Origin: JBGLNJ01 sp041300525
GTDB taxonomy: Bacteria > Chloroflexota > Anaerolineae > Fen-1058
NCBI GenBank assembly: GCA_041300525.1
Contig: JBGLNJ010000001.1
Location: 5,137,287 to 5,201,286 of the forward strand
Direction of reading: 5' to 3'
Length of the DNA: 64,000 nt
Part shown: one piece after another, positions 16,868-26,824 of the stretch
How the letters are laid out: the number at the start of each line of letters is the position of its first letter
How positions within the stretch are numbered: the stretch's first letter is position 1
The notes under the pieces: generated by a model
The model's input: only the letters and a program-made list of their open reading frames with translations
The model's database searches: none
Told to the model about the DNA's origin: nothing
Made by a program: the position numbers and the translations under genes

Positions 16868-17965
16868 TTGGCGCACATTGCTCTACACACTCACACCCTT
16901 AAACTCACTGGCGGCGAGCCGACGTTGCATCCTGAATTTGCGGATATCATTCTCGACATCGCAGAGATGGGCATCGCGTTTACCCTTTTCACCAACGCGC
17001 GCTGGCCAAATCCACAAACCATCATTGGCTTGCTCAAGTCCACGCCTCAATGTGGCGGATTGCTCGTCTCATTGCACGGGCCGGACGCGGTTACGCACGA
17101 AGCATTCACCAACACTCCTGGCTCGTTTGAAGAGACGTGCGAGAACATACGCCGCGCAACAGCCGCTGGGCTGCGTGTCCATACCAGCACCGTGTTGACC
17201 CGCTATAACTGTGATCGTGTGCATCAAATCGCCGCGCTCTCGCAATCACTGGGAGCACAGTGGGCAGTGTTCAATCGCTACCTTGGCCGGGCAATGCCCG
17301 ACCTGGAACCAGACGAAGACCAACTCCGCTGCGCTGTGCATGGTATTGAGGCATTGCGGCGGTCGGCGGTCGGCGATTGGCGGTTAGCCTTCAGCGTCAA
17401 ATATGGTAATTGTATTCCGCAATGCTTTGTGCCATCCTCGTCCACCGGCTGCTGGGCGGGCGTAGCCTATTGCACAATTGACCCATGCGGCAACCTACGT
17501 CCTTGCAACCATTCTCCCCTGGTCGCGGGAAATGTCCTCGATGAACCGCTTGAAGTTATCTGGCATAGTGAGGCGATGAACCGCTGGCGTGGCCTGTTGC
17601 GCGAAGGATGTAAAACGTGCGCTGAACTAGAAACCTGTCATGGCGGCTGCCGCGCGCTTGTAGAACTCAGGGGGCAGGATCCTCTCATTCGTCAACCGAT
17701 TCAAGACCAATCACGCCAACCGGTCGAATTGACATTATACGAAAAGAGTCGCCCCAAGATCAATTGCACCGTTCGGGCAGAGTCATTTGGTTACGCACTG
17801 GTCCGGGGAACGCGCATCGTCCCCGTGACGGCGCAGGCTCGTTCCGTTTTGGATATACTGGACGGCAGAAGAACGTTGCAACAAATCAGAGATGATCTGG
17901 GGCAAGAAGCCCTTGATTTTGTCGGCACACTATACCAACGCGGCTTAATAAGTCTGGAAGCTTGA
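16868..17965 (+). CDS. radical SAM/SPASM protein with PqqD-like C-terminus, 5' truncated
   Basis: From LKLTGGEPTLHPEF onward this is a radical SAM barrel, but the N-terminal CxxxCxxC segment that binds the catalytic Fe-S cluster is absent (about 60-80 residues lost). A SPASM domain follows (GVAYCTIDPCGNLRPCNH, then CKTCAELETCHGGC, for auxiliary clusters). The last 70 residues (FGYALVRGTRIVPV, ILDGRRTLQQIRDDL) resemble PqqD, a peptide-binding domain. This order is typical of enzymes that modify ribosomal peptides, but no precursor peptide is visible next to it. A period-7 tract lies in frame at 17353-17390. Confidence 0.75.
   Translation: MAHIALHTHTLKLTGGEPTLHPEFADIILDIAEMGIAFTLFTNARWPNPQTIIGLLKSTPQCGGLLVSLHGPDAVTHEAFTNTPGSFEETCENIRRATAAGLRVHTSTVLTRYNCDRVHQIAALSQSLGAQWAVFNRYLGRAMPDLEPDEDQLRCAVHGIEALRRSAVGDWRLAFSVKYGNCIPQCFVPSSSTGCWAGVAYCTIDPCGNLRPCNHSPLVAGNVLDEPLEVIWHSEAMNRWRGLLREGCKTCAELETCHGGCRALVELRGQDPLIRQPIQDQSRQPVELTLYEKSRPKINCTVRAESFGYALVRGTRIVPVTAQARSVLDILDGRRTLQQIRDDLGQEALDFVGTLYQRGLISLEA
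17353..17390 (+). repeat. period-7 tract inside the radical SAM gene
   Basis: GC steps at 17359, 17366, 17373, 17380 and 17387 (unit CGGCGGT), translated as LRRSAVGDWRLA. Confidence 0.7.
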
Positions 17966-18044
17966 GCCAATTCCAAGACTTTGAAAGAGTATTCGGTACT
18001 TGGGGTGCCCTTTGACGTTTGGAGGGCTGTTCGGTAACTTTGTC

Positions 18045-18073
18045 TTGTCAAAACCGCTCGAGTAAAGTACAAT
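18045..18073 (+). promoter_or_regulatory. sigma70-type promoter upstream of atpC
   Basis: TTGTCA (18045-18050) and TACAAT (18068-18073) with a 17-base spacer; start expected near 18080, about 50 bases before atpC. In most bacteria atpC is read from the ATP operon promoter, so a private promoter, or a broken operon upstream, is suggested. Confidence 0.6.
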
Positions 18074-18130
18074 CTCTCTCGACGCAAAATGGTTCATAGT
18101 TGAGCAGCGTGCTTATTTGAGGAGGACAGC

Positions 18131-18577
18131 GTGCCTCTCAAATTGGAAATCGTCACACAGGAACGGCGCGTCTATTCGGCGGACGATGTGGAAATGGTCA
18201 TTGCGCCTGGAACCGAGGGCGAAATGGGCGTTTTGCCGCACCATGCGCCGCTGATGACGGCCTTGGAAGAAGGCGTGATGCGCGTCAAGCATACGACCGG
18301 AGGCGAGGAACTCGTGGCGATCCATGGCGGCTTTATGGAAGTGTTGCCGGACAAAGTGACGGTGCTGGCCGATGCCGCCGAGCGCGCCGAGGAAATTGAT
18401 ATTGCCCGCGCCGAAGAATCGCGGCAGCGGGCTGAAGAGACGATGAAGCAGCACCATGACAACAAGATAGATTACGAGCGCGCGGATGCGGCTTTGCGCC
18501 GGTCGTTGGTCCGGCTCAAGATCGCCGGAGGGCGTCGCCGGCGCGAGCTGCCCACACAAAAATCTGAGCCAGAGTGA
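18131..18577 (+). CDS. atpC: F1Fo ATP synthase subunit epsilon
   Basis: A 148-residue protein with the beta-sandwich signature LEIVTQERRVYSADDVEMV, GTEGEMGVLPHHAPLMTAL and IHGGFMEVLPDKVTVLAD, then a helical C-terminal domain. It is part of the rotor of ATP synthase and can inhibit ATP hydrolysis. The GTG start follows GAGGAGG at good spacing. No other atp gene is present upstream, where a radical SAM gene stands instead. mreB follows six bases after its stop. Confidence 0.85.
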   Translation: MPLKLEIVTQERRVYSADDVEMVIAPGTEGEMGVLPHHAPLMTALEEGVMRVKHTTGGEELVAIHGGFMEVLPDKVTVLADAAERAEEIDIARAEESRQRAEETMKQHHDNKIDYERADAALRRSLVRLKIAGGRRRRELPTQKSEPE

Positions 18578-18583
18578 GGCTGT

Positions 18584-18721
18584 ATGTTTGAAAAGCATCT
18601 CGGCATTGACCTGGGAACAGTCAATGTATTGGTCTATGTCCACGGTCGGGGCATCGTTTTGCAGGAACCATTCGTCGTTGCCCCGCCCGTCAAGCCACTG
18701 GCCCAGGTAACCACGCCGTAG
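18584..18721 (+). pseudogene. mreB: rod-shape protein MreB, N-terminal fragment
   Basis: MFEKHLGIDLGTVNVLVYV is the phosphate-1 loop of MreB-type actin homologues. After GRGIVLQEPFVV (about 18684) the sequence leaves the family and stops at 18719. Only about 33 of 340 residues are MreB. The atpC-mreB order is one I associate with Chloroflexota. Confidence 0.75.
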
Positions 18722-18731
18722 GCGGCACGGC

Positions 18732-19280
18732 ATGCTCCTTGCACGACCCTCACGTTCCAGCCTGGCCGGAATCTTTTTGCTCAGTCTGTCGCTGTTGATG
18801 CTCGAGATCACGCTGACGCGCGTGTTCTCGGTGACGATGTGGTATCACTTTGCCTTCTTGTCCATCTCACTGGCACTGCTGGGAGGGGCAATCGGCGGCA
18901 TTTGGGCGTACCTGGCACGCCACCGCCTTGCGCGCGGTTCACTGGCCCCGTGGCGGGCTTGGATCGCTTTGCTGTTCGCTGTGACGACCGTGGCGACGTT
19001 TGTCCTGTACACCAACCTGCGCTTCTGGGGCGGCGCGGGTACGTGGCAGGTTTTCACGCCGCAGGGCATGGGGATGCTGGTCCTGGTCTACCTCGACCTG
19101 GCATTGCCGTTTTTCCTGGGGGGGATGTGCCTGGCGGTGGCGATGTCCGAGTGGGCCGAAAGCGTCAGTGTCGTGTACTTTGCGGACCTGGTTGGCGCGA
19201 GCGCCGGGTGCATCTTGAGTGTGATCGCCCTGGCCTGGCTGGGTGGCCCCAACACGATGATCGCCATCGGGGTGATGGGG
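18732..19280 (+). pseudogene. spermidine-synthase-like membrane protein, N-terminal part
   Basis: Five or six hydrophobic segments begin with AGIFLLSLSLLMLEITLTRVFSVTMWYH cut short here as LLMLEITLTRVF, the hallmark of large integral-membrane proteins related to spermidine synthase (membrane part first, methyltransferase-like part later). At about 19275 the frame runs into glgA on the other strand, so the catalytic half is missing. Confidence 0.65.
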
Positions 19281-20521
19281 GTGACAGTGTCGGCCAGTCC
19301 CCCGATGGCCCGGACGACGGGGACGCTGCCATAACGCATGGCGATGATTTGGCCCAGGCCGCACGGTTCAAAGTGGCTGGGCATCAGGAACATGTCGGAC
19401 CCGCCATAGATTTTCTGCGCCAGGGCCGCGTCGAACTTCAAGATCACAGCGGCCTTGGCCGGGAAGCGCTTGGGCAGCGCCGCGAACAAGTCTTCATAGC
19501 GCCTGTCGCCGGCGCCCAGCAGCACGAACTGCACGTCATGGGCAAACAGCCGGTCAATCACGGCCAACAGAATATCCGCGCCTTTTTGATCCACCAGGCG
19601 CGAGACGAACCCCAGCAGCGGCACATCCTCGCGGATCGGCAGCCCGACCGCGCGCTGAAGCGCGGCCTTGTTGAGCGCGCGCGCGTCGAGCGAGGCGGCG
19701 TCGAAATGCTGGGCCAGGTGCGGATCGGTGGCCGGGTCCCATTGTTCATAGTCCACGCCGTTGACGATGCCGCACAGCCGGCGCTCGGCCTGGCGAGTCT
19801 TGAGCAGGCTCTCCAGCCCCGCGCCGAATTCGGGCGTGAGGATTTATTTGGCGTAGCGTTTGCTGACGGTATTGATCATGTCCGAGTGGGCGATGCCGCG
19901 CGCCATCCAGTTGATCGCGCCCGGCGATTCGACTTCCAGGTGACGCACGTGCCCATCCAGCCCGGCAAAGCGCAGGATAGTATTGCCGGTGGCGCCGTGA
20001 TAGGCCACGTTGTGGATGGTATAGGCTGTGGCGACCGGGGCGTAGAACGCGGCATAGAACGGGTCGGCCTTGGCCGCTGTGGCCAGCCAGGTGGGGACGA
20101 ACGCCGTATGCCAATCGTTGGCATGGATCACGTCCGGCTGCCAGCCCAGTTGCCGGATAAAGGTGAGGATCGCACGCCCAAAAAAGACGAACCGCTGCGG
20201 GTCGTCGTCGTAGCCATAGACTTTGTCGCGCCCAAAATAGTTTTCGTCCCAGACCAGGTAAGCGGGGACGCCGTCGGCCACACCTTGCGCCACCTCAGTC
20301 AATTTGAAATCCGCGCCCACCGGGACCGGGAAGGGGGGCAGCGCGACTTTCAGCTTGAAGCGCGCGCCATCCACCGACTTGTAGCGCGGCAGGGCGACGC
20401 GAACATCATGCCCCAACGCGCGCAACGCCTTGGGCAGAGCGCCCGCCACATCGGCCAACCCGCCGACCTTGGCGTAAGGCACGGCCTCGGCGGCGAGGAA
20501 CAAGACTTTTAATTGATCCAT
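19271..20521 (-). pseudogene. glgA: glycogen synthase, internal stop and 3' truncation
   Basis: Starts at ATG 20521 with FLAAEAVPYAKVGGLADV, the ADP-glucose-binding start of GlgA (transfer of glucose from ADP-glucose to glycogen). HANDWHTAFVPTWL and YTIHNVAYHG follow. At 19844-19846 a TAA interrupts the frame where the family has Glu in YAxEILTPEFG; the frame then continues cleanly through GFVSRLVDQKGADILL, FLMPSHFEPCGLGQIIAMRYG and VPVVRAIGGLADTV. One base change (GAA to TAA) explains the stop. The last 80-100 residues are missing where it meets the membrane-protein fragment. Confidence 0.85.
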
Positions 20522-20656
20522 GGCGACCTCACAGAGTTTGCCCCGAACCCATCCTCTCACGAGCAAGCCCTGTTCCCTTGTGGGCAAACGTTTTGAACTC
20601 GGGAAAAGATGAAATGAGAACGACTCGCTTTCGCTTGAAACGGGGCAGCGACGACA

Positions 20657-20685
20657 ATACTAGCACAGCTACTCTCAATCGTCAA
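20657..20685 (-). promoter_or_regulatory. promoter upstream of glgA
   Basis: On the minus strand TTGACG (20680-20685), 17-base spacer, TAGTAT (20657-20662). Start near 20650 gives a leader of about 130 bases before glgA. Confidence 0.5.
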
Positions 20686-20722
20686 CAGGCGGTGGGGGGG
20701 TATCTTCTCAATCATCCGGAAG

Positions 20723-20754
20723 AACCTTGCGAAGGGTTTCACCTTCGCAAGGTT
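20723..20754. terminator. 13-bp hairpin followed by T-run
   Basis: AACCTTGCGAAGG, loop GTTTCA, then the exact complement ending GGTTTT. The trailing T-run suits termination of plus-strand transcription, though the same word pattern occurs as an interspersed repeat elsewhere in this window. Confidence 0.55.
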
Positions 20755-20904
20755 TTAATCGCTTGGGCGTTCTAACCCCGCGCCGCGATTCAGCGCCCTC
20801 GCCGCCGCGCCGCCCACGGGCGTGATGTGGTGTAGCACCTATTACGCCGGGACGCTTCGCGCCCGCATTGCCATGCGCGTGCAGCAGGCTGGCGTGCTGG
20901 ATGT

Positions 20905-21775
20905 GGTATACTTTGCCTGTGGTAAAGTATATCTCCACGGCGACCCGCTTCGCGTGGGCAGTGCCTCCTTAACAACCGACGCGAGCGGCAACTCAACCGG
21001 CCAACTGCGCTACAAACCCTACGGCGAAACGCGCTATCGCGAAGCATCCCGGAGCGTAGCGGAGGGACACCTGGGGCACAACACCGACAGATCGCCGCTT
21101 CACGGGTCAGCGATCGGAGGAGTCGTCGCTCGGCTCGCTGTATGATTTTGGGGCAAGATTCTACTCACTCTCGGCGCTGGGCCGCTTTCTCAGCGCGGAT
21201 ACGATTGTGCCGAGTCCGGGAAATCCGCAGTCGCTCAACAGGTACAGCTACGTGCTTGGAAATCCATTAAGGTACACCGACCCGACGGGGCATGGAGTAG
21301 ACTGCGGGCCCATGGGGAAAGATGTATGTCCAGGTGATCCGGTGCCACCCATTCCATCGTCCAGTAAGCACTCGTACACGGAGTTGTTAGCCAAATATTA
21401 CGGCTGGCACAACGCTGCGGGAAATTGGTGGACTCCCGATGGTAAACTGGTATCAGTCCCGGATCCCTTTTACCAAAACTATGCCCAGTATTGGAATGGC
21501 GATTGGGGCACAACCCAGGAAGGCAATCCCTACATACCGGACATAGGCGAACAAATCGTCATGAATGCTGCCCTTGATGAATTGGAACATGGCACCATTG
21601 GTGAGCGTACCAAGGGCTACTTTGGCCAGCAATTGTGGGCAGCGTTACCTTTCATGTTTGCCGGTATGGTGCTTGGAGAAGGTGGTGGAGGTTCCAAGTA
21701 TGATCGAAGTGCGTTTGGTGGCTGGAAACCAGGAGTACGAGAATCGGTCTTTGAAAGAGATAGCTATAGAAACCC
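20905..21775 (+). pseudogene. RHS repeat-associated core and start of a polymorphic toxin, frameshifted
   Basis: One frame gives YLHGDPL..GSASLTTDASGNSTGQLRYKPYGETRY, here split; a second frame, after a roughly 35-base insertion near 21035-21070, gives TDRRFTGQR, YDFGARFYSLSALGRFLSAD and NRYSYVLGNPLRYTDPTGH, the RHS core that caps the toxin chamber. The following 160 residues are a toxin/pretoxin region ending in GGGGSKYDRSAFGGWKPG, suggestive of an HNH-type nuclease, cut before its catalytic part near 21775. N-terminal YD repeats are missing. Confidence 0.65.
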
Positions 21776-21814
21776 GAGGTGTTCTACCGCATCGTCGCCC
21801 GGGTGGCCAAGCGG

Positions 21815-23275
21815 ATGAGCGAACGCTTGCGCGCCGGCACCGCGAAGGGCACCGACGAGCTGAAAGCGGTCGGGGGCGTGCGCCGGGAGCACGACTCGCT
21901 GGGCGACCGCGAGTTGCCCGACCACGCCTATTACGGCGCCCAGACGGCGCGCGCTCTCGAGAATTTCCAGATCTCCGGCGTTCCGCTGCGGAATTTCGAG
22001 CATTTCATCAACGCCCTGGCGTTTGTCAAAAAGGCGGCCGCCATGGCCAACCATGACCTGGGCGTCCTGACTCAACCCAAGATGAAGGCCATCTGCGCCG
22101 CCTGCGATGAGATTTTGGCCGGCAAACTCCACGACCAATTCGTCGTGGACATGTTTCAGGGTGGCGCGGGCACCTCCACCAACATGAACGCCAACGAGGT
22201 CATCGCCAACCGGGGGCTTGAAATCTTGGGCCATGCCAAAGGGGAATACGAGCATCTCCACCCGAACGACGATGTCAACTGCTCCCAGTCCACCAACGAT
22301 GTCTACCCGACCGCCATCAAGCTGGCGGTCATTCTCTCGTTGATGGACCTTCTGGCGGCGATGGGCGAGCTGCGCAACGCGCTGGAACAGAAAGCCGCTG
22401 AATTCTCCGGCGTGCTGAAAATGGGCCGCACCGAGAACCAGGACGCCGTTCCGATGACGCTCGGCCAGGAGTTCGGCGCTTACAGCCGCATGATCGAGAG
22501 CGCAGCGGAAGCTCTGCGGCGCGCGGCGGTTGAATTGCACGACGTCAACATGGGCGCGACGGCGATCGGGACCGGTATCAACAGTCCGCCGGGCTATGCC
22601 GAGCGGGTCACCAGGCTGCTGGCGATGGTGAGCGGCCTGCCCGTTCGCAAGGCGGAAAACCTCGTCGAAGCCACTCAGGACTCGGGCTGCTTCGCGCAGA
22701 TGGCGGGCACCATGAAGCGCGCCGCGGTCCAGATTTCGAAGATCTGCAACGACCTGCGCTGGCTGTCCTCGGGCCCGCGCTGCGGATTGAACGAGATCAA
22801 CCTGCCGCCCATGCAGCCGGGCTCCTCGATCATGCCCGGCAAGGTGAACCCGGTCATCCCGGAGCTGGTCAACCAGATCTGCTACCAGATCATCGGCTAC
22901 GACACGGCCATCTCCATGGCGGCCGAGGCGAGCGAACTGGAATTGAACATGGCCGAGCCGATCATCGCCTACGATCTGCTGCACGGCATGATGATCCTGA
23001 GAAACGCCTGCATCACGCTGACCAGCCGCTGCATCGCTGGCATCACCGCCAACGCCGAGCGCTGCCGCCATTACGTCGAGAGCAGCATCGGCCTGGTGAC
23101 GGCACTGAATCCGGTGCTCGGCTACGAGAAATCCGCCGCGATCGCCAAGGAGGCCTTGAAAACCGGCGGCAACGTCTATGACCTGGTGCTGGAAAAGAAG
23201 TGGCTGACCAAAGCACAGCTGGACGATCTGCTGCGGCCCGAAAACATGACCGATCCGCGGCAGATTCCCAAATGA
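21815..23275 (+). CDS. aspA: aspartate ammonia-lyase
   Basis: A lyase of about 486 residues that converts aspartate to fumarate and ammonia. Family signature GSSIMPGKVNPVIPE is present, with ATAIGTGINSPPGY, GAGTSTNMNANEVIANR and HPNDDVNCSQSTNDVYP. The ATG at 21815 (MSERLRAG) is the likeliest start; the frame is open a little further upstream to a joint at about 21778. Codon choice and neighbours look proteobacterial and unlike the rest of the window. Confidence 0.85.
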   Translation: MSERLRAGTAKGTDELKAVGGVRREHDSLGDRELPDHAYYGAQTARALENFQISGVPLRNFEHFINALAFVKKAAAMANHDLGVLTQPKMKAICAACDEILAGKLHDQFVVDMFQGGAGTSTNMNANEVIANRGLEILGHAKGEYEHLHPNDDVNCSQSTNDVYPTAIKLAVILSLMDLLAAMGELRNALEQKAAEFSGVLKMGRTENQDAVPMTLGQEFGAYSRMIESAAEALRRAAVELHDVNMGATAIGTGINSPPGYAERVTRLLAMVSGLPVRKAENLVEATQDSGCFAQMAGTMKRAAVQISKICNDLRWLSSGPRCGLNEINLPPMQPGSSIMPGKVNPVIPELVNQICYQIIGYDTAISMAAEASELELNMAEPIIAYDLLHGMMILRNACITLTSRCIAGITANAERCRHYVESSIGLVTALNPVLGYEKSAAIAKEALKTGGNVYDLVLEKKWLTKAQLDDLLRPENMTDPRQIPK

Positions 23276-23336
23276 TGACTTTTACCGGTACATCCTTAAC
23301 CTGAGCATCAAACAAACCTTATGAGAGGAGGATTTC

Positions 23337-23750
23337 ATGAAACGAGCTTTTTGCATTATCGGGGTAGTGATCATGACAATTGGAGTCGTCGGCAACCTGT
23401 CCGCGCAAGAGACCCTCATCGAAACCGTTGCGACCGGCTGCAAAACGGAGCTCGAAACCTATTGCAAGGCGGTAACTCCTGGAGAGGGGCGGGTCCTGGC
23501 CTGCCTATACGCCTACCAGGACAAGTTGTCCGGCAAATGCGAATACGCCCTTTATGATGCCGCCGTGCGGCTTGAACGCGCCGTGGCCGCCTTGAGCTAT
23601 GTGGCCAACGAGTGCGAAGCGGACCTGGCCGCCAACTGCGCCGGGGTGAAGGCAGGGGAAGGGCGCCTGCTGCAGTGCCTGGAAAAGAACGACGCCAAAG
23701 TGAGCCAGAGATGCAAGGATGCTCTCAAGGACGTCGGGTTGAAGAAATAG
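23337..23750 (+). CDS. secreted cysteine-rich repeat protein
   Basis: A 137-residue protein with a signal peptide (hydrophobic 5-20, cleavage near LSAQE). Two copies of a Cys repeat of the GLG1/cysteine-rich type follow: CKTELETYCKAVTPGEGRV, and CEADLAANCAGVKAGEGRL with a trailing LQCLEK. The spacing fits disulfide-bonded periplasmic proteins common in Pseudomonadota. GAGAGGAGG precedes the ATG. Function unknown. Confidence 0.75.
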   Translation: MKRAFCIIGVVIMTIGVVGNLSAQETLIETVATGCKTELETYCKAVTPGEGRVLACLYAYQDKLSGKCEYALYDAAVRLERAVAALSYVANECEADLAANCAGVKAGEGRLLQCLEKNDAKVSQRCKDALKDVGLKK

Positions 23751-23772
23751 ATGCAACTCAAAGGAGGAGACG

Positions 23773-24298
23773 ATGCGTCCTAACTTCCTTAAACAGGGTT
23801 TTTTCATTTTTGCGGCGGCCGCGCTTTTGCTTTCAAGCCTGGCTACAGCTATGGCTGAGACCTCCGCTGAGATCGAAGCCAAGACCGATGCCGCGCTGGA
23901 GAAGCTTTACGCTGCGTCCTCTCTGGCCAAAGAATTGTCCGGCATCGCCAAAGGAATCCTCGTATTCCCCGAGGTGGTCAAGGCCGGCGTGCTCGTCGGC
24001 GGCCAGTACGGCGTGGGGGCGCTGCGGGAGGGCGGAAAGGCGGCCGGGTATTACAAAACGATCGCGGTGTCCTACGGGCTGCAGGCGGGCGTTCAGTCTT
24101 TCGGCTACGCATTGGTTTTTATGACCCAGGATGCATTGGATTATCTGAAAAAAAGCGATGGCTGGGAGATCGGCACCGGGCCGACCGTCGTCGTCGCCGA
24201 CAAAGGGTTCAGCGGTTCGCTGAGCACGACCACCGCTAAAGAGGATATCTACGCCTTCTTTTTCGACCAGAAAGGGTTGATGGCGGGTTTGGGCCTGA
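23773..24298 (+). CDS. YSC84/SYLF-domain lipid-binding protein, 3' end lost
   Basis: Signal peptide (FIFAAAALLLSSLATAMAE) followed by a SYLF domain: AKGILVFPEVVKAGVLVGGQYG, here shortened, YYKTIAVSYGLQAG, LDYLKKSDGWEIGTGPTVVV and IYAFFFDQKGLMAGLG. The family normally ends shortly after with GxKITR; here the frame turns into phage sequence at about 24298, so perhaps ten residues are missing. A strong AAAGGAGGAG precedes the start. Same block as aspA. Confidence 0.75.
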
Positions 24299-26027
24299 CC
24301 CCCGCTCCAACCTCCTGGCGCACAAGCGCATTGTCCGCTGCTGGCGTGCGGATGAAAGCGGCGTGCGCGAGGTAGGCGGCGGGATTATCGACGCCATCAC
24401 AGTAACGCCAGGAGACCCAACGCTGCTGCGCGTGAGTGGTGATGACCTGCTGCGCGAGCTGGCGAATCGCACGGCGGGCGACCTGGAGCTGTTTCAGGCG
24501 ACGGAGTACACACCGCTGGTTCGTGTTGTGTGGCTGTGGCCCGATGGTACGCTCACAGAACAGACGTTGACCCTTCCTGCTACTGTCGATTTCAGCATGA
24601 TAGAGCCGGTCACGTATCTGGTCATTGGGTTCCAGCGGCCATACTCCAAAATTACACTTACTCTCAGCACCGCTAACACCGTGCTAAGCGATACGCTCAA
24701 CGTGCAGTATTACAACCCGCCCCCGCCGCCGGCGTTGCCCGAAGGGCGGGTATCCTGGCACAGCCTGGGATCGCTGGTCAACAACACGGCGGCGCCTGGG
24801 GATCACATGGATGAAGAGCCAGACCTTGTATACCCCTTTGGATTGACAGGTACACACACAATCGAGTTTGATCCGCCGCAGGAATGGACATCGTTCAACG
24901 GGTACTACAATATCCGTATCTCCGACGAAGGGCACGACCTTAGCGGATTCATTATCAATTCGATGACTGTCACAGTCATCGAACCCGTGAGCGACGGCCT
25001 GCAACGCATCATGGCGCTTGCCCCGCCAGGCTGGTCGCTTGATCCGGCAAGCTACATAAACCATCTAGGCAAATACGACACCGCACTCCCCGTCTACATG
25101 CAATTTGCAGGTGAGAGCATTCTATCCGCGCTGGTGCTGCTGGCAGAGCAGACCGGCGAGCATTTCACCCTGTCCCCGGCCGGTCGGCGCGTCTGGTGGC
25201 ATGGCCCTGTCACGCAGGCCAGCGGCATCCGTGCAGTGCAAGCCACGGAGCCGGGCGACAGCACCATGCTGATTAGCCGGTTGCAGCGCAGCGCCGATAG
25301 CTACGACCTGTACACTCGCGCCTATGCCTACGGCGGCGGGGAAGGCGTAGGCCGGCTGACGATGGCGAAGACCACCCGCGACGTCAACAATTACACGCTG
25401 GGGCCGGACGGCGCATACCTGGAAGCAACGGCGGCGGTCGCCATCTACGGACGCATCGATCACCGGGAAGATCACCCGGACATCGTGCCCGCAAACGCCA
25501 GTGAGGCGCAGGTTATCCACGCAGCCAACACGCTGTTCGACCGGGTGTACAATGCCCTGCGGCGCAAGTGCCAGGTGCAATACGCGTATGCGCTGGATGT
25601 TGTCCCGTCTGTCTACGAAGTGTGGCCGGGCCAGTCCGTGTACGTGGACTATCACGAGTGGGTTGACGGCTGGCACGCGGTAGACATTGCAGACGATCTG
25701 GTGGTGCTCGAGAACACCGTCAGGATCACGCAGGACGGCTTGCGGCTGGTTGCGCTGCGCGTGGCTACCGTAGATTATGCGCCGACAGACGACTTTCACA
25801 TCGTCGCTCGGCTCATTGGCCAAACACGCCAAGACCGAGGCGCGACCGTCCCATCCACGGGCTTTTCGTCTGACATACCCGGCACACCGGCAACTATCAC
25901 TATTGCCAACGGCAAAGTCACGAGCATTGGCCGCGTGACGCCGGTACAGGACGGATGGTACACCCTGACCAACCTCAGCAGAGTCAAGATCGTCAACGGA
26001 ATTATCGCGAAGATACAGGTGGCATGA
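24299..26027 (+). CDS. phage tail/tip-like structural protein, 5' truncated
   Basis: Open from the joint at about 24299 (AHKRIVRCWRADESG) without a start; GTG 24363 is the first internal candidate. The protein (about 575 residues) shows VREVGGGIIDAITVTPGD, a Pro run (NPPPPPALPEG), and a C-terminal ANGKVTSIGRVTPVQDG. Composition and the string of beta domains resemble siphophage tail-tip or baseplate-associated proteins. The gene ends ATGA-overlapped with the next lipoprotein gene. It is the only clear phage structural gene here, so this is a prophage scrap. Confidence 0.5.
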
Positions 26028-26824
26028 TGAAGGCCAATCGACTAATCGTTCTGCTCGTGCTGGTCTCTTTGGTCGTGGGATGTTTTCAGCCCGCGCCGTT
26101 GACCATTCCGCAGACCCCCATACCGCCTCTCCCGGCCGACGACTTTGGGACGCGCGGCTTTGGCGAGGGCGTAGGCTGCGCAGTGCTGGACGGGGATCCT
26201 GGCTACGAGGGCGGGCCGTTCAACGACGTACACGAGTTTCCCCGGCTCAAGGCCAGCAACGGCAACTATGCGACCTCCGACGCCAACGCAACAATTCTCA
26301 ATCGGCTACAGTATTTCGACCTGGTGGAGCTTGTGGCAGACCGGCACAACTGGTATGCCAACTCCTGCACAACGATTGACACGCACACCTACCTACGCAA
26401 CGCCAACCCCGCCATTCGGCTGTTTGGCGTGTATCACAGCTACGGTTTCGAGGATGCCGACCTGCTGGGGCCGACGTGCAACCCCAACGTCAAGGCCATG
26501 TGGACAGCATACGACACGGCAGATGGTGCGGATCCCGCGTCATCATGGTACATGCTAGATGAGGACGGCGAGGTGGTGCCCTACGCGTCCACCGGGTTGG
26601 AGGCGCTGGTGGTTGAGAACCAAGTAATTCTCAACTGGTCAGAGGAGCAAACAGGTTTCGAGACCGACAATTTGTCAACATGGTGGGCGGCGCATGTCAT
26701 CTCGGACACGTTCGCGGGCGCGCAGTGAGGCGGCGTGGATTGCTGGGACGGCGTGATACTGGAGGCGGTAGGTATCCCGCACCAGTACCAAGGCAATTTG
26801 TGGGACATCGACGAAGACGGCAAG
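26024..26824 (+). pseudogene. lipoprotein with glycosidase-like (GHL15-type) domain, internal TGA
   Basis: Signal with lipobox LLVLVSLVVGC, then a barrel-like domain: YFDLVELVADRHNW, IRLFGVYHSYGF, DPASSWYMLDEDGEVVPY and NWSEEQ. At 26726-26728 a TGA interrupts the frame, which continues VDCWDGVILEAVG, the FDGVFxDN-like motif of putative glycosidases. Family similarity stops at about 26824, where a PIN domain begins in the same frame. The start overlaps the phage gene stop (ATGA), so it belongs to the phage segment. A recoded TGA is not supported. Confidence 0.55.

Noticed and set aside
18839..20512. 557-codon plus-strand frame spanning the membrane-protein/glgA joint
   Set aside because: It reads antisense to glgA and out of frame with the membrane protein; low-complexity, no domain.
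19844..26728. Stop-codon recoding to explain internal stops in glgA (TAA) and the lipoprotein (TGA)
   Set aside because: Two different codons are involved, one per gene, while the same codons end many intact genes here; point mutation or error is simpler.
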